Shown here piece after piece: positions 32,419-42,155 of a DNA stretch of 64,000 nt (position 1 is the stretch's first letter; each line of letters opens with the position of its first letter). A program made the translations under genes and the position numbers. The notes beneath the pieces were generated by a model. It saw nothing but the letters and a program-made list of their open reading frames with translations, was not told where the DNA came from and searched no databases. The DNA comes from Chryseobacterium rhizoplanae (lineage in GTDB: Bacteria > Bacteroidota > Bacteroidia > Flavobacteriales > Weeksellaceae). The stretch lies in the NCBI RefSeq assembly GCF_900182655.1, contig NZ_FXTC01000001.1:806001-870000 (forward strand), in the 5' to 3' direction.

Positions 32419-34998
32419 TTAACTACGCAGATCTTCCAAAAACTGTTCCAAAGAATGAAGATCACTGATCAGCACCTCTCTTGCTTTAGCCCCGTTAAAA
32501 CCTCCCACGATACCACTGGCTTCAAGCTGATCCATAATTCTTCCGGCTCTGTTGTATCCCAGTTTCAATTGTCTCTGAAGCATTGAAGTAGAACCTTGTT
32601 GGGTAGAAACGATAATTCTTGCTGCTTCTTCAAATAAAGCATCTTTTTCGTTAGGGTCAAAAGCACCTACTGTACTTGTAGAGTCTTCAGAAACATATTC
32701 AGGAAGTAAGAACGCAGACGCATATCCTTTCTGTTCTCCAATAAACTCAGCAAGTCTTTCCACTTCTGGTGTATCTACAAAAGCACACTGAAGTCTCAGG
32801 ATCTCATTTCCATTGAAATAAAGCATATCTCCTTTACCAATCAGCTGATCTGCACCCGGAGAATCAAGAATGGTTCTGGAGTCTACACTTGAGATTACTC
32901 TGAAGGCTGCTCTCGCAGGGAAGTTCGCTTTGATCATCCCTGTAATTACGTTTACAGACGGTCTTTGTGTTGCTACAATAAGGTGAATTCCTACGGCTCT
33001 TGCAAGCTGTGCCAGTCTGGCAATCGGTAATTCTACCTCTTTTCCTGCTGTCATGATCAAATCTGCAAACTCGTCAACTACCAATACAATATAAGGTAAG
33101 AAACGGTGTCCGTTGTCTGGGTTTAATTTTCTTTCTGCAAATTTCTTGTTGTATTCTTTCAGGTTTTTACAGAAAGCATTTTTAAGAAGATCATATCGTG
33201 TATCCATCTCAATACACAGAGAATTCAGGGTATTGATTACTTTATTGGTATCAGTAATGATTGCTTCTTCTGCATCCGGCAGTTTTGCTAAATAATGTCT
33301 TTCGATTTTAGAATATAAAGAAAGTTCCACTTTTTTAGGATCCACCATGACGAACTTCAGTTCACTTGGGTGTTTTTTATAAAGAAGTGAAGTAAGGATT
33401 GCATTAATCCCTACAGATTTACCCTGACCTGTTGCTCCGGCCATCAGTAAGTGAGGCATCTTTGAAAGGTCGGCCATGAAAATTTCATTAGAAATCGTTT
33501 TTCCGAAAACCACCGGAAGATCCATATCCGTATTCTGGAATTTCTGAGACGCAATCACAGAACGCATAGACACCATGGTAGGATTTTTTCTTGGTACCTC
33601 AATACCAATTGTTCCTTTCCCGGGCATCGGAGCAATAATCCTGATTCCTAAAGCGGAAAGGTTCAGTGCAATATCATCCTGCAGTTTTTTAATAGCTGCT
33701 ACTCTGATTCCCGCTTCCGGTACAATTTCATATAATGTAACAGTAGGACCGATTGTTGCCTTGATCTCTGCGATTCCTACGTTGAAGTTTTTCAGAAGCC
33801 CAACGATCTTATTTTTATTTTCTTCTAATTCTTCTTTATTGATGGAGATCTCTTCACTGCCATAGTCTTTCAGTAATTCTACAGGCGGCATCTGGAATTT
33901 AGCTAAATCCAGCTTGTGATCATATAAACCGTGTTTTTCTATCAGTTCCTGAGATTTTTTATCGGAATCATCCAGAATGTCAATTACAGGGGCTACTTCT
34001 ACATTGAATTTAATGTTTTCCTGTGCCGGTGCAGTATTTATAGCAGAAGATGGAGCAGATGGTCTGATATCAAATGCTTCTTCCGGAGTTGAAACCGGAA
34101 CAATAGGTTTTGTAGAAAGATTTAAACTTACCGGCTGGGCAACTTCTCTCGGCTCCGCTTCAAAAGAAGTGTGGTTGGGAGTCGTAATGGTTTCTATATC
34201 GGTTGAAACAGGAACTTCCGGAAATCCTTTCGGAACACTTACAGGGTCTGGTTCTCTCACCGTATTGATTGAATTATTGGAAGTACCATTGGTAACATCA
34301 CTTACCGTAACACGAGATGGAGCTGTTTCTTCAATTTCTTCAGCTTCTTCTTTCAATTCCTCATCTGCCTCGAAGTCATCATTAGAATCAGGAATCATAG
34401 ATTTTACTTTTCCAATCGTATTTTCATTGATCTTATCCAGTTTTGCTTTGATAGAACTTGGACGAAGATTAAACTCAAGAATAAAATATAAAAGAATACT
34501 TGCCGCCAATACAGTCCATAGACCTACCGTTCCAATAATAGAATTAAGGTAATCCATGATCTGATATCCATAAACCCCTCCTAAAACACCTTGTCCTTTA
34601 GTAAGTGCTCCCATAAAAATCGGAAGCCAGCAGATAAAAAACAAAGAATGCCCGAAGGTTTTCCATGGTTTGAATATTTTCTTCTTAAGGATTAGTGTAC
34701 CCACTACAAGAAATAAAAAAGCAATGATGAATGAAGCAATACCGATACTTTCAAAAATGAAAATATTCCCCAGCCAATCACCTGCCTTGCCAAAGATATT
34801 GGAAGATTTTATACTCTTGTCAAGCATTGTTCCGGCCTGGCTTTGATCTGCTTTCCAGTTCATTAAATAAGAAATGAATGAGAATGCAAGAACAGCCGAT
34901 AAAAGTATAAAAGTAAGCCCGGAAAAAATACGCGGCTTAGATAAAATTTTGCCTGCTTCAGGCGATTCAGTCTGTTTTTTTTGTGTCTTTTTATCCAT
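32419..34998 (-). CDS. ftsK: DNA translocase FtsK
   Basis: An 859-residue protein. Four N-terminal membrane helices (about residues 25-180) are followed by a low-complexity acidic/proline linker (about 210-365), the RecA-like motor with Walker A AGATGQGKSVG near residue 520 and Walker B VLVVDEFADL near 640, and a winged-helix gamma domain at the end (LQRQLKLGYNRAGRIMDQLE). It moves chromosomal DNA at the division septum and activates XerCD recombination. Confidence 0.96.
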   Translation of the reverse strand: MDKKTQKKQTESPEAGKILSKPRIFSGLTFILLSAVLAFSFISYLMNWKADQSQAGTMLDKSIKSSNIFGKAGDWLGNIFIFESIGIASFIIAFLFLVVGTLILKKKIFKPWKTFGHSLFFICWLPIFMGALTKGQGVLGGVYGYQIMDYLNSIIGTVGLWTVLAASILLYFILEFNLRPSSIKAKLDKINENTIGKVKSMIPDSNDDFEADEELKEEAEEIEETAPSRVTVSDVTNGTSNNSINTVREPDPVSVPKGFPEVPVSTDIETITTPNHTSFEAEPREVAQPVSLNLSTKPIVPVSTPEEAFDIRPSAPSSAINTAPAQENIKFNVEVAPVIDILDDSDKKSQELIEKHGLYDHKLDLAKFQMPPVELLKDYGSEEISINKEELEENKNKIVGLLKNFNVGIAEIKATIGPTVTLYEIVPEAGIRVAAIKKLQDDIALNLSALGIRIIAPMPGKGTIGIEVPRKNPTMVSMRSVIASQKFQNTDMDLPVVFGKTISNEIFMADLSKMPHLLMAGATGQGKSVGINAILTSLLYKKHPSELKFVMVDPKKVELSLYSKIERHYLAKLPDAEEAIITDTNKVINTLNSLCIEMDTRYDLLKNAFCKNLKEYNKKFAERKLNPDNGHRFLPYIVLVVDEFADLIMTAGKEVELPIARLAQLARAVGIHLIVATQRPSVNVITGMIKANFPARAAFRVISSVDSRTILDSPGADQLIGKGDMLYFNGNEILRLQCAFVDTPEVERLAEFIGEQKGYASAFLLPEYVSEDSTSTVGAFDPNEKDALFEEAARIIVSTQQGSTSMLQRQLKLGYNRAGRIMDQLEASGIVGGFNGAKAREVLISDLHSLEQFLEDLRS

Positions 34999-35011
34999 AA
35001 TATCAATGTCG

Positions 35012-35019
35012 CAAATTTA
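35012..35019 (-). promoter_or_regulatory. -7 element of the ftsK promoter
   Basis: TAAATTTG on the minus strand matches TAnnTTTG and lies 14 bp before the ftsK start. The rest of 34999-35371 is AT-rich; apart from the palindrome at 35309-35324 I see nothing in it. Confidence 0.5.
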
Positions 35020-35308
35020 ATGTTTTTTCAACACTAAAAGAATCTTTTTTCTCCAAAAAATATTTTGGAAATCCCACTTTTTACAACGATTATTTAAAAT
35101 TTGATTAAAAAATATTTTTCGCAATTAGAAAATAAAAATAGGGCTATTTTTTTTGTTTATGCAAATCTGATGCTGTTAAATTATATTAACTAATCATATT
35201 TGTTTTTCTTTAAAAAAGATAATAAAATTTCCGATCTAAATATAGAGGAATGAAAAAAATAATACTATTTAAAATTATGATTGATATTATTAAAGATCAG
35301 ATGTGTTT

Positions 35309-35324
35309 TTTGAACTAGTTCAAA
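35309..35324. promoter_or_regulatory. 16-bp palindrome, possible operator
   Basis: TTTGAACTAGTTCAAA is a perfect palindrome 48 bp before the hydrolase start. It is followed by TAATTTTG (35346-35353), a match to the -7 consensus. Confidence 0.5.
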
Positions 35325-35371
35325 GGTCAGGATTTGAAACAGCTATAATTTTGTCTCAGAAAATTTCACAT

Positions 35372-36010
35372 ATGGAAAACAGATTCAAAACTATTCTGAC
35401 CTTAGGTCTGATATTGATTTCAATGATTACAATGAACGCACAAAAACAAAAAATGGAAAACACCGCATTATTAATTATCGATGTACAAAATGATTATTTC
35501 CCCGGAGGAAAAATGACATTGGAAAATGCTGAGCAGGCTGCAGAAAAAACCAAAAGGATTTTAGAATATTTTAGAAAAAATAATCTTCCTGTCATTCATA
35601 TCAAGCATATCTCAACGAATGAAGGAGCTGCTTTTTTTCTTCCGGATACGAATGGAGCCAGGATTAATCAGTTGGTTTTACCTGAAGAAGACGAAAAAGT
35701 AATTACCAAGCATTTTCCCAACAGCTTCCGGGGAACGGATCTCCTGAACGATCTTCAGTCAAACAAAATTAAAAATCTGGTTATTACAGGAATGATGACA
35801 GATGTTTGTGTAGAAGCCACTACGAGAGCGGCTTTCGACTTTGGGTTTAATAATACGATTATTGGGGATGCTACAGCCACCAGAAACCGGGAACTGAATG
35901 GGGAAGTGGTAAAGGCTGCAGAAGTTCAAAGATCCTTTTTAGCAGGAATTTCTGCTCTTGGAAATCTTTATGCCCGTGTAATAAATACAAAAGAATTTTT
36001 AAGTAAGTAG
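35372..36010 (+). CDS. secreted isochorismatase-like cysteine hydrolase
   Basis: A 212-residue protein starting at MENRFKTILTLGLILISMITMNAQ, a likely signal peptide; longer starts hide it. The fold motifs are LLIIDVQNDYFPGG (catalytic aspartate), a lysine in the IKHIS region and the nucleophile in MMTDVCVEATTRAA. The family includes nicotinamidases and isochorismatases; the exact substrate is unknown. An exported version is unusual and may point to a scavenging role. Confidence 0.82.
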   Translation: MENRFKTILTLGLILISMITMNAQKQKMENTALLIIDVQNDYFPGGKMTLENAEQAAEKTKRILEYFRKNNLPVIHIKHISTNEGAAFFLPDTNGARINQLVLPEEDEKVITKHFPNSFRGTDLLNDLQSNKIKNLVITGMMTDVCVEATTRAAFDFGFNNTIIGDATATRNRELNGEVVKAAEVQRSFLAGISALGNLYARVINTKEFLSK

Positions 36011-36031
36011 GTTTTAAAGTGAATCTGTTTT

Positions 36032-36209
36032 GGTTACGCAAAGGCGCAAAATGATATTAAAAATTGTGCTGTAAGGCGCAAAGATTTTATCTCCGATAAA
36101 ATTTAAAACAGGTCGTCTTGCTGAAAATCTCATATTGAGCGAAGTCGAAATATTCTTGTGTCTTGAAATAAACAATACTTATGATAAAACTTGTGTCTTT
36201 GCGTTTACC
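36032..36209. repeat. structured intergenic repeat block
   Basis: The stretch GGTTACGCAAAGGCGCAAA (36032-36050) is inverted relative to CTTGTGTCTTTGCGTTTACC (36190-36209), with another GGCGCAAAG inside (36074) and a GTCTTGCTGAAAATCTC segment (36115-36131) resembling the repeat at 11434. It contains no gene, and the remainder of 36011-36317 shows nothing further. Confidence 0.5.
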
Positions 36210-36317
36210 CAACAAAAAATTGAAGTTCCATTGCTTAGGAACAAAAATAACTTAACATAACTTAATTCAATAAAGGTGTCAATAATTTTGATACCTTTAT
36301 TTTGCTTAAATTACAGA

Positions 36318-36890
36318 ATGTCCGATCTGCTCTATAAAAATATCAGCAACTCTATAAATCTTTCCCAAGAGGATTTCAACCATTTTATGAAGCCTTTTGA
36401 ATATAGAAAGTTTAAAAAGAAAGAAGTCGTTCTCAAAGAAGGTAACTATTGTAATTTTGAAGGATTTGTTCTGAATGGCTGTTTTAAAATTTACTACCTG
36501 AATGAAAACGGATTTGAACAAACCCTGTATTTTGCGGTAGAAGGATGGTGGATCACAGATATCGACAGTTTGATCAATAATGTTCCAAGTATCCTGAATA
36601 TTGAAGCCCTTGAAGACAGCGAAGTATTAATGATTTCCAAAAAAGATAAAGAACATTTGTATGAAACCATGCCTCAGATAGAAAAGCTTTTCAGAGTCAT
36701 GAACCAGAAATCGTCAGTAGCATTGCAGAGAAGAATACTTTCATTAACGGGTAAAACGGCAGACAAACGTTATCTTGAATTTCTTGAAAAATACCCGGGA
36801 TTGGAACAGAGACTTACCCAACAACAGGTCGCTTCTTATCTGGGAATTACTCATGAATTTTTGAGTAAAATCAGAAAGAAAATTCTTTGA
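36318..36890 (+). CDS. Crp/Fnr-family transcriptional regulator
   Basis: A 190-residue protein starting at MSDLLYKNISNSI. A cyclic-nucleotide-binding-like beta barrel (about 20-115) is followed by a helix-turn-helix (RLTQQQVASYLGITHEFLSKIRKKIL at the C-terminus). No iron-sulphur cysteine cluster as in Fnr is seen. Target genes are unknown; the secreted hydrolase upstream is a candidate. Confidence 0.82.
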   Translation: MSDLLYKNISNSINLSQEDFNHFMKPFEYRKFKKKEVVLKEGNYCNFEGFVLNGCFKIYYLNENGFEQTLYFAVEGWWITDIDSLINNVPSILNIEALEDSEVLMISKKDKEHLYETMPQIEKLFRVMNQKSSVALQRRILSLTGKTADKRYLEFLEKYPGLEQRLTQQQVASYLGITHEFLSKIRKKIL

Positions 36891-37145
36891 AAATAGTTGA
36901 ATAATGAATTTCAAAATACTTTAAATTATTGACCATTTTTGGGAGGTTTCAAGATCTATTATTGAGATTAAAAATAGAAGCCTTCAATCATGGGTATAGG
37001 TATTATAAATCTCTATTTCTGTGGATTTGAAAATTGAATTTTTCCTAATGTTTTCAGGCTTATTAAGAATGTTTCAAAATAAGCAAAACAGAGGCCAAAG
37101 TGACAAAAAACAGCTTTTTTTAAGCTCTTTGTGGTTTATCATGCT

Positions 37146-37153
37146 TATTTTTG
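37146..37153 (+). promoter_or_regulatory. -7 element before the CcsBA gene
   Basis: TATTTTTG matches TAnnTTTG and lies 20 bp before the start at 37174. The -33 box is unclear. Confidence 0.45.
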
Positions 37154-37173
37154 CATGTCAAGTACAATAAATC

Positions 37174-40100
37174 ATGAAGAAGCTCCAAGATATTCTTATC
37201 TCAACCAGGACAATGGCTGTATTGTTGCTGGTGTATGCATTTGCGATGGCTTATGCAACGTTCTTAGAAAACGACTACGGAACTCCTACAGCAAAAGCAT
37301 TAATTTATGAGGCCAAGTGGTTCGAACTGATCATGGTCCTGCTCATTCTTAACTTCATAGGAAATATCGGAAGATACAGACTATGGAAAAGAGAGAAATG
37401 GCCGGTTCTTGTGTTTCACCTAGCCTTTATCTTTATTTTTATCGGTGGTGCCATCACAAGATACATCAGTTTTGAGGGTACTATGCACATCAGAGAAGGT
37501 GAAACTTCAAACGAGATCGTAACGGATAAAAATTTCTTTAAAATTCAGATCGAAGAGAAAGGTGATGTGCTGAATTATCAGGATGTTCCTTATCTGATGT
37601 CTCCTTTGAACAAAGATTTAAAAGCAACGTATGACTTCCACGGAAAAGAAGTGAAAGTGTTTGCTAAAGAATACATTCAAAGAAAAAAAGACAGCCTTGT
37701 GGCTGAGCCAAACGGTGCAGAATATCTTCATCTGGTATCTACCGGAAACACCGGAAGACAGAACATTTACATCAAACCGGGTGAGACAAAATCGATCAAC
37801 GGGACTTTGGTGACTTTCAACAGAGCGATTGAAGGAGCGGTTGAATTCAAAAATGAAGGAGGAAAATTATTCATCAAAACTCCGGTGGATGCAAGCTATA
37901 TGACCATGGCTACTCAGGCAACAGGAAGCACTGTGAAAAATGAGTTCCAGCCTTTGGCATTGAGAAGCTTATATACCATCAACGAACTGAAGCTTGTAGT
38001 ACCTGAAGGTCTTAAAAAAGGAAGACTGATCGCGATTGAAGGAGACAGAAAGAAAGATGCTAACGTTCCTGATATGCTTCAGATTGAGCTTCAGGGCCCA
38101 AAAACAAAGCAATTGGTAGACCTTTCTGTTGAAAAAGGAAATCCTAATGCCTACAAGCAGGTGACTATGGATGGTTTAAACATCATGGTTGGATTCGGAC
38201 CTAAAGTATACAATACTCCTTTCGCGTTGAAGCTGGATGACTTTATTATGGAAACTTATCCTGGAAGCTCATCTCCAAGTGCTTATGAAAGCCATGTGAA
38301 GATCATTGATGAGGGTAAAGAAACTCCTTATAAAATCTATATGAACCACGTTCTTAACCATAAAGGATACCGTTTCTTCCAGTCAAGTTTTGATCCGGAC
38401 AGAATGGGAACAGTTCTTTCTGTAAACCACGATTATTGGGGAACTTTGATTTCTTATATCGGATACGGACTTTTATTCTTAGGAATGTTTGTGATCTTCT
38501 TCTGGAAAGGAACTCACTTCTGGAAACTGAATAAAATGCTGATTGATGCAAACAAAAAGAAAACAAAAGCAGCAACAATACTTTTAGTTTTTTTAAGCTT
38601 AGGATTGAACGCACAAAAAATCGAAACTCACGGAACTACGGACGGAAGCAGAGAACACATTCATGTGGAAGGTGATAATCATACCCACGCTCCGGCTCCG
38701 TCTGCTCAACCGCTTGATGCTGCTGCTCCAAAGCAGAATTCTCTGGCTACTCCAATGGGTAAAATGAGATCTATCACTCCGGATGAAATCATTGCCAGAA
38801 ACAAAATCAGTAAAGAACATGCTGATAAATTCGGATATCTTTTGGTGCAAAGTTTTGAAGGAAGAATTGTTCCTATCAATACAGAAGCATTGGATGTTTT
38901 AAGAAAATTATACAAAAAAGACGAGTTTAAAGGAACAGACGGAAAGTATCTTACAGCTAACCAATGGTTTCTTTCAATCAATACAGACACACCAAGCTGG
39001 ACTATGGTTCCGATGATCAAAGTGGGAACGAAAGGAGGTGATGAACTGAAAAATAAAACAAAGGCAGATGAAGACGGGTATACTTCACTGATGAACCTTT
39101 TCCCGGCTGATGCCAATGGTAATCTGACTTATATCTTAGAGCATGATTATAATACGGCATTCCGTAAAAAACCAGCTGAGCAAACGAACTACGATAAAGA
39201 AGTAATTGCTGTAAATGAGAGAGTGCAGATCTTCAATGAGTTCTTCAGCGGTCAGTTTATGAGAATTGTTCCTGTGAAAAATGATGCCAACCACACATGG
39301 CATTCATGGTTAGATCAGAAATTTGAACCGGATATGGAATCTCAGCAGGTGATGGGACCTTATTTCGCTGAAGCGCTTACCGCACAGAAAACCGGAGATT
39401 GGAGTAAAGCGGATGCTGAGTTAGCGAAGCTTTCAGAATACCAGCAGAAATGGGGTAAGGCGGTAGTTCCTGCAAAATCTAAAGTTGATCTTGAGGTTTT
39501 CATGAATAAAGCAGATATTAACTTTAAACTATTGATTTTCTACACTATTATCGGAGGGCTTCTTTTAATCTTAGGATTCGTTGAGCTGTTTAAATCCAAT
39601 AAAGTTTTAAATAAAATCATTAAAGTAATCATTGCGGTTGGTTTAGTAGGATATCTTTGCCATTTCTTAGGACTTGTAGCAAGATGGTATATCTCAGGAC
39701 ACGCACCTTGGAGTAACGGATATGAAGCTATTATCTTCATCTCTTGGGTAGGTATTACAGCAGGTTTATTATTATACAGAAATTCCAATGCATTAATTCC
39801 TGCAGCCGGGTTTATGGTGGCTGTTATTATGATGGGATTTGCTCACGGAGGTTCAGCACTTGATCCGCAGATCACTCCGCTTGTTCCGGTATTGAAATCT
39901 TATTGGTTAATTGTTCACGTAGCAATTATTACATCCAGTTATGGATTCTTCGCACTGTCGATGATCATTGCTGTAATTTCATTGGTATTCTATATTATAT
40001 CCAATAAAGAAACTTATAAAATTCACCACGATACCACATTAAAGGAATTGGTAATTGTTTCTGAAATGTCATTAACCATCGGATTGTTTGCATTAACAGT

Positions 40101-40449
40101 AGGAAACTTCTTAGGAGGAATCTGGGCAAACGAATCATGGGGAAGATACTGGAGCTGGGACCCGAAAGAAACATGGGCGTTCATCTCCATCATGGTATAT
40201 GCATTTGTACTGCACATGAGATTAGTACCTGGATTGAGAAGCAGATGGGCATTCCACGTAGCAACGATGTTTGCATTCTGCTCAATGGTAATGACTTATT
40301 TTGGAGTAAATTATTATTTAAGCGGACTTCACTCTTATGCAGCGGGAGATCCGGTACCAGTACCAGCTTGGGTATATATCGGAATCTCTACAATGATCAT
40401 CTTATCAGCTGTTTCTTATATGAAGTTTAAAGCTTTAACAAAGAAATAA
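37174..40449 (+). CDS. fused cytochrome c biogenesis protein CcsBA
   Basis: A 1091-residue fusion of ResB/CcsB (residues about 1-470, with four helices and a long periplasmic part) and CcsA (about 770-1091, with eight or so helices). The haem-handling WWD motif is read as WGRYWSWDPKETWAF near residue 988. The protein exports haem and ligates it to apocytochromes c (System II). A His-rich linker (about residues 488-515, EHIHVEGDNHTHA) joins the halves, and an extra domain (about 530-770) lies before CcsA. Confidence 0.92.
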   Translation: MKKLQDILISTRTMAVLLLVYAFAMAYATFLENDYGTPTAKALIYEAKWFELIMVLLILNFIGNIGRYRLWKREKWPVLVFHLAFIFIFIGGAITRYISFEGTMHIREGETSNEIVTDKNFFKIQIEEKGDVLNYQDVPYLMSPLNKDLKATYDFHGKEVKVFAKEYIQRKKDSLVAEPNGAEYLHLVSTGNTGRQNIYIKPGETKSINGTLVTFNRAIEGAVEFKNEGGKLFIKTPVDASYMTMATQATGSTVKNEFQPLALRSLYTINELKLVVPEGLKKGRLIAIEGDRKKDANVPDMLQIELQGPKTKQLVDLSVEKGNPNAYKQVTMDGLNIMVGFGPKVYNTPFALKLDDFIMETYPGSSSPSAYESHVKIIDEGKETPYKIYMNHVLNHKGYRFFQSSFDPDRMGTVLSVNHDYWGTLISYIGYGLLFLGMFVIFFWKGTHFWKLNKMLIDANKKKTKAATILLVFLSLGLNAQKIETHGTTDGSREHIHVEGDNHTHAPAPSAQPLDAAAPKQNSLATPMGKMRSITPDEIIARNKISKEHADKFGYLLVQSFEGRIVPINTEALDVLRKLYKKDEFKGTDGKYLTANQWFLSINTDTPSWTMVPMIKVGTKGGDELKNKTKADEDGYTSLMNLFPADANGNLTYILEHDYNTAFRKKPAEQTNYDKEVIAVNERVQIFNEFFSGQFMRIVPVKNDANHTWHSWLDQKFEPDMESQQVMGPYFAEALTAQKTGDWSKADAELAKLSEYQQKWGKAVVPAKSKVDLEVFMNKADINFKLLIFYTIIGGLLLILGFVELFKSNKVLNKIIKVIIAVGLVGYLCHFLGLVARWYISGHAPWSNGYEAIIFISWVGITAGLLLYRNSNALIPAAGFMVAVIMMGFAHGGSALDPQITPLVPVLKSYWLIVHVAIITSSYGFFALSMIIAVISLVFYIISNKETYKIHHDTTLKELVIVSEMSLTIGLFALTVGNFLGGIWANESWGRYWSWDPKETWAFISIMVYAFVLHMRLVPGLRSRWAFHVATMFAFCSMVMTYFGVNYYLSGLHSYAAGDPVPVPAWVYIGISTMIILSAVSYMKFKALTKK

Positions 40450-40467
40450 AGATCTGAATATAAAATT

Positions 40468-40500
40468 AAAATCCTGGAATTTACTTTCCGGGATTTTTTT
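40468..40500 (+). terminator. terminator after the CcsBA gene
   Basis: AAATCC-T-GGAA and TTCC-G-GGATTT arms followed by TTTTT. Confidence 0.82.
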
Positions 40501-40575
40501 ATTTCTATTGTTTTAGCATTAGGGTGAGCTGTTTTAACGCTAAGGTTCGCAATGATTTTTATGATGATAAATATC

Positions 40576-40642
40576 GTTCGCAAAGGCGTTTCACTCAGCA
40601 AAGAAATTACTGATCTTAGCTAAGTGAAGCGGCTTTGCGAAC
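40576..40642. repeat. long inverted repeat, possible MITE-like element
   Basis: Arms at 40576-40599 and 40619-40642 (24 bp each, 21 matching) begin GTTCGCAAAG and end CTTTGCGAAC, with a 19-nt loop. A looser outer pair (about 40531-40549 and 40675-40696) surrounds it. No gene is seen in 40450-40826. Confidence 0.7.
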
Positions 40643-40826
40643 AAAAATATAATGGATCCTAATAAATTAACCTCGTGAACCTTGCGTTAGTTAAAAATAC
40701 CCGCACTTCGCACCTCGAAACCCGAAATCTGCACCTCATTCAAAAAAAATCAAAATTGATCATTTGTAATTCAAAATTTATCACCATCTTTATGATATCA
40801 AAACAATATCAAATTAAAATTAAATC

Positions 40827-41693
40827 ATGGAAAAAACATTAAAACCCATGTCGGGTTATCTTACACTGGTCATCTGCCTTGCCTTGTTTGTGGCAGCAGT
40901 TTACTTTTTTGTTAGTGGAGTAGATCAAAGTATAGCCTATGTGGTTATTGCCATGCTTTGCTTTCTTCTTTCCTGCTTTTTCTTAAAAGGCTTAATGATT
41001 ATCCAGCCGAATCACTCAAGAGTGCTGAACTTTTTTGGAAAATATGTTGGGAGTGTAAAAGAGAACGGATTATTCTTCATCAATCCTTTGTATTCATCAC
41101 AGAAAATATCTTTACGTTCTGAGAATTTACAGGGACAGACTTTGAAAGTAAATGATAAAATGGGAAATCCAATTGAAATTGCGGTTGTCATTGTATGGAA
41201 AGTGGGAGATACTTATAAAGCAGCTTTTGATGTGGAGCGCTATTCTGATTTCGTGAAAATGCAGAGTGAAGCAGCAGTACGTCATTTGGCAATGAGTTTT
41301 CCTTATGATAATTTAGAAGATGATCATGCTCCGATTACGTTGAGAGAAGGTGGAGATAAAATCAATTCTATTTTGGAGCAGGAACTTACAGACCGTCTTT
41401 CAAAAGCAGGAATTGTGATTCAGGAGGCCAGGATTTCGCATTTGGCTTATGCTTCGGAAATTGCAGGTGCTATGCTTCAGAGACAGCAGGCAACGGCTAT
41501 TGTAGCGGCAAGAACCAAGATTGTGGAAGGAGCTGTAGGAATGGTAGACCTTGCATTGAAAAAGCTTTCAGAAGAGAATATTGTTGAGCTTGATGATGAA
41601 AGAAAAGCAGCAATGGTAAGCAATTTAATGGTGGTTCTTTGCGGAGAAAAAGCTGCAACACCGGTATTAAATGCAGGAACACTTTATAATTAA
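40827..41693 (+). CDS. SPFH/band-7 domain membrane protein
   Basis: A 288-residue protein. Two hydrophobic segments (about residues 10-30 and 36-58) are followed by an SPFH domain (about 58-240; e.g. VLNFFGKYVGSVKENGLFFINP, VEGAVGMVDLAL). It resembles flotillin/stomatin-type membrane scaffold proteins. It is followed 78 bp later by a small ribbon-helix-helix gene, a pairing I believe recurs in flavobacteria. Confidence 0.87.
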   Translation: MEKTLKPMSGYLTLVICLALFVAAVYFFVSGVDQSIAYVVIAMLCFLLSCFFLKGLMIIQPNHSRVLNFFGKYVGSVKENGLFFINPLYSSQKISLRSENLQGQTLKVNDKMGNPIEIAVVIVWKVGDTYKAAFDVERYSDFVKMQSEAAVRHLAMSFPYDNLEDDHAPITLREGGDKINSILEQELTDRLSKAGIVIQEARISHLAYASEIAGAMLQRQQATAIVAARTKIVEGAVGMVDLALKKLSEENIVELDDERKAAMVSNLMVVLCGEKAATPVLNAGTLYN

Positions 41694-41771
41694 AAGTGAA
41701 AAATACAAGTAGATTGTAGTGTGTATATTTCTACACTACAATAGTCAGAATAATGTTAGAGAATTTAGAAA

Positions 41772-41960
41772 ATGAAATCAGAAAAAGCTCAGAACTCTTC
41801 AGAAAACAAAAGCAAAAAATCTTTTGTGATAAGAATAGATGAGTCTACTTATAAACTCCTCGAAAAGTGGGCCAATGATGACTTCAGAAGTGTAAACGGA
41901 CAGATAGAATACCTGTTGCATCAGAGCCTGGTTAATGCAGGGAGGAAGAAGAAAGAGTAG
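41772..41960 (+). CDS. Arc-like ribbon-helix-helix protein
   Basis: A 62-residue protein. The strand FVIRIDESTYKLLEKWANDD and helix VNGQIEYLLHQSL fit the Arc/MetJ DNA-binding fold, with lysine-rich ends. It lies behind the SPFH gene on the same strand. No toxin partner is visible. Confidence 0.75.
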   Translation: MKSEKAQNSSENKSKKSFVIRIDESTYKLLEKWANDDFRSVNGQIEYLLHQSLVNAGRKKKE

Positions 41961-42125
41961 TTTGAAAAAGATGAATTGTGAAGTATACATGCTATTTTCA
42001 GGGAATATAGCTGTTGAAAGACGGTACTTCTTCTCTTTTTGAAATTACAGAAAATATAAAAAAGGATTCTTTTTTTAGCTTTTCAATAAATAAATAACAA
42101 TTCAATTAACCTTATACCAAAAAAG

Positions 42126-42155
42126 AAAGCAGAGAAATTTTCTCTGCTTTTTTAT
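42126..42155. terminator. convergent terminator
   Basis: AAAGCAGAGAA and TTCTCTGCTTT form a perfect 11-bp stem with A and T flanks, between the ribbon-helix-helix gene and the 49-residue membrane gene. Confidence 0.88.

Noticed and set aside
33977..34552. 191-codon plus-strand frame inside ftsK
   Set aside because: It lies opposite the low-complexity linker of ftsK and has repetitive S/T/G composition, as expected of an antisense shadow.
41772..41960. Ribbon-helix-helix gene as the antitoxin of a toxin-antitoxin pair
   Set aside because: No toxin-like gene is adjacent; the upstream partner is an SPFH protein and a terminator follows.
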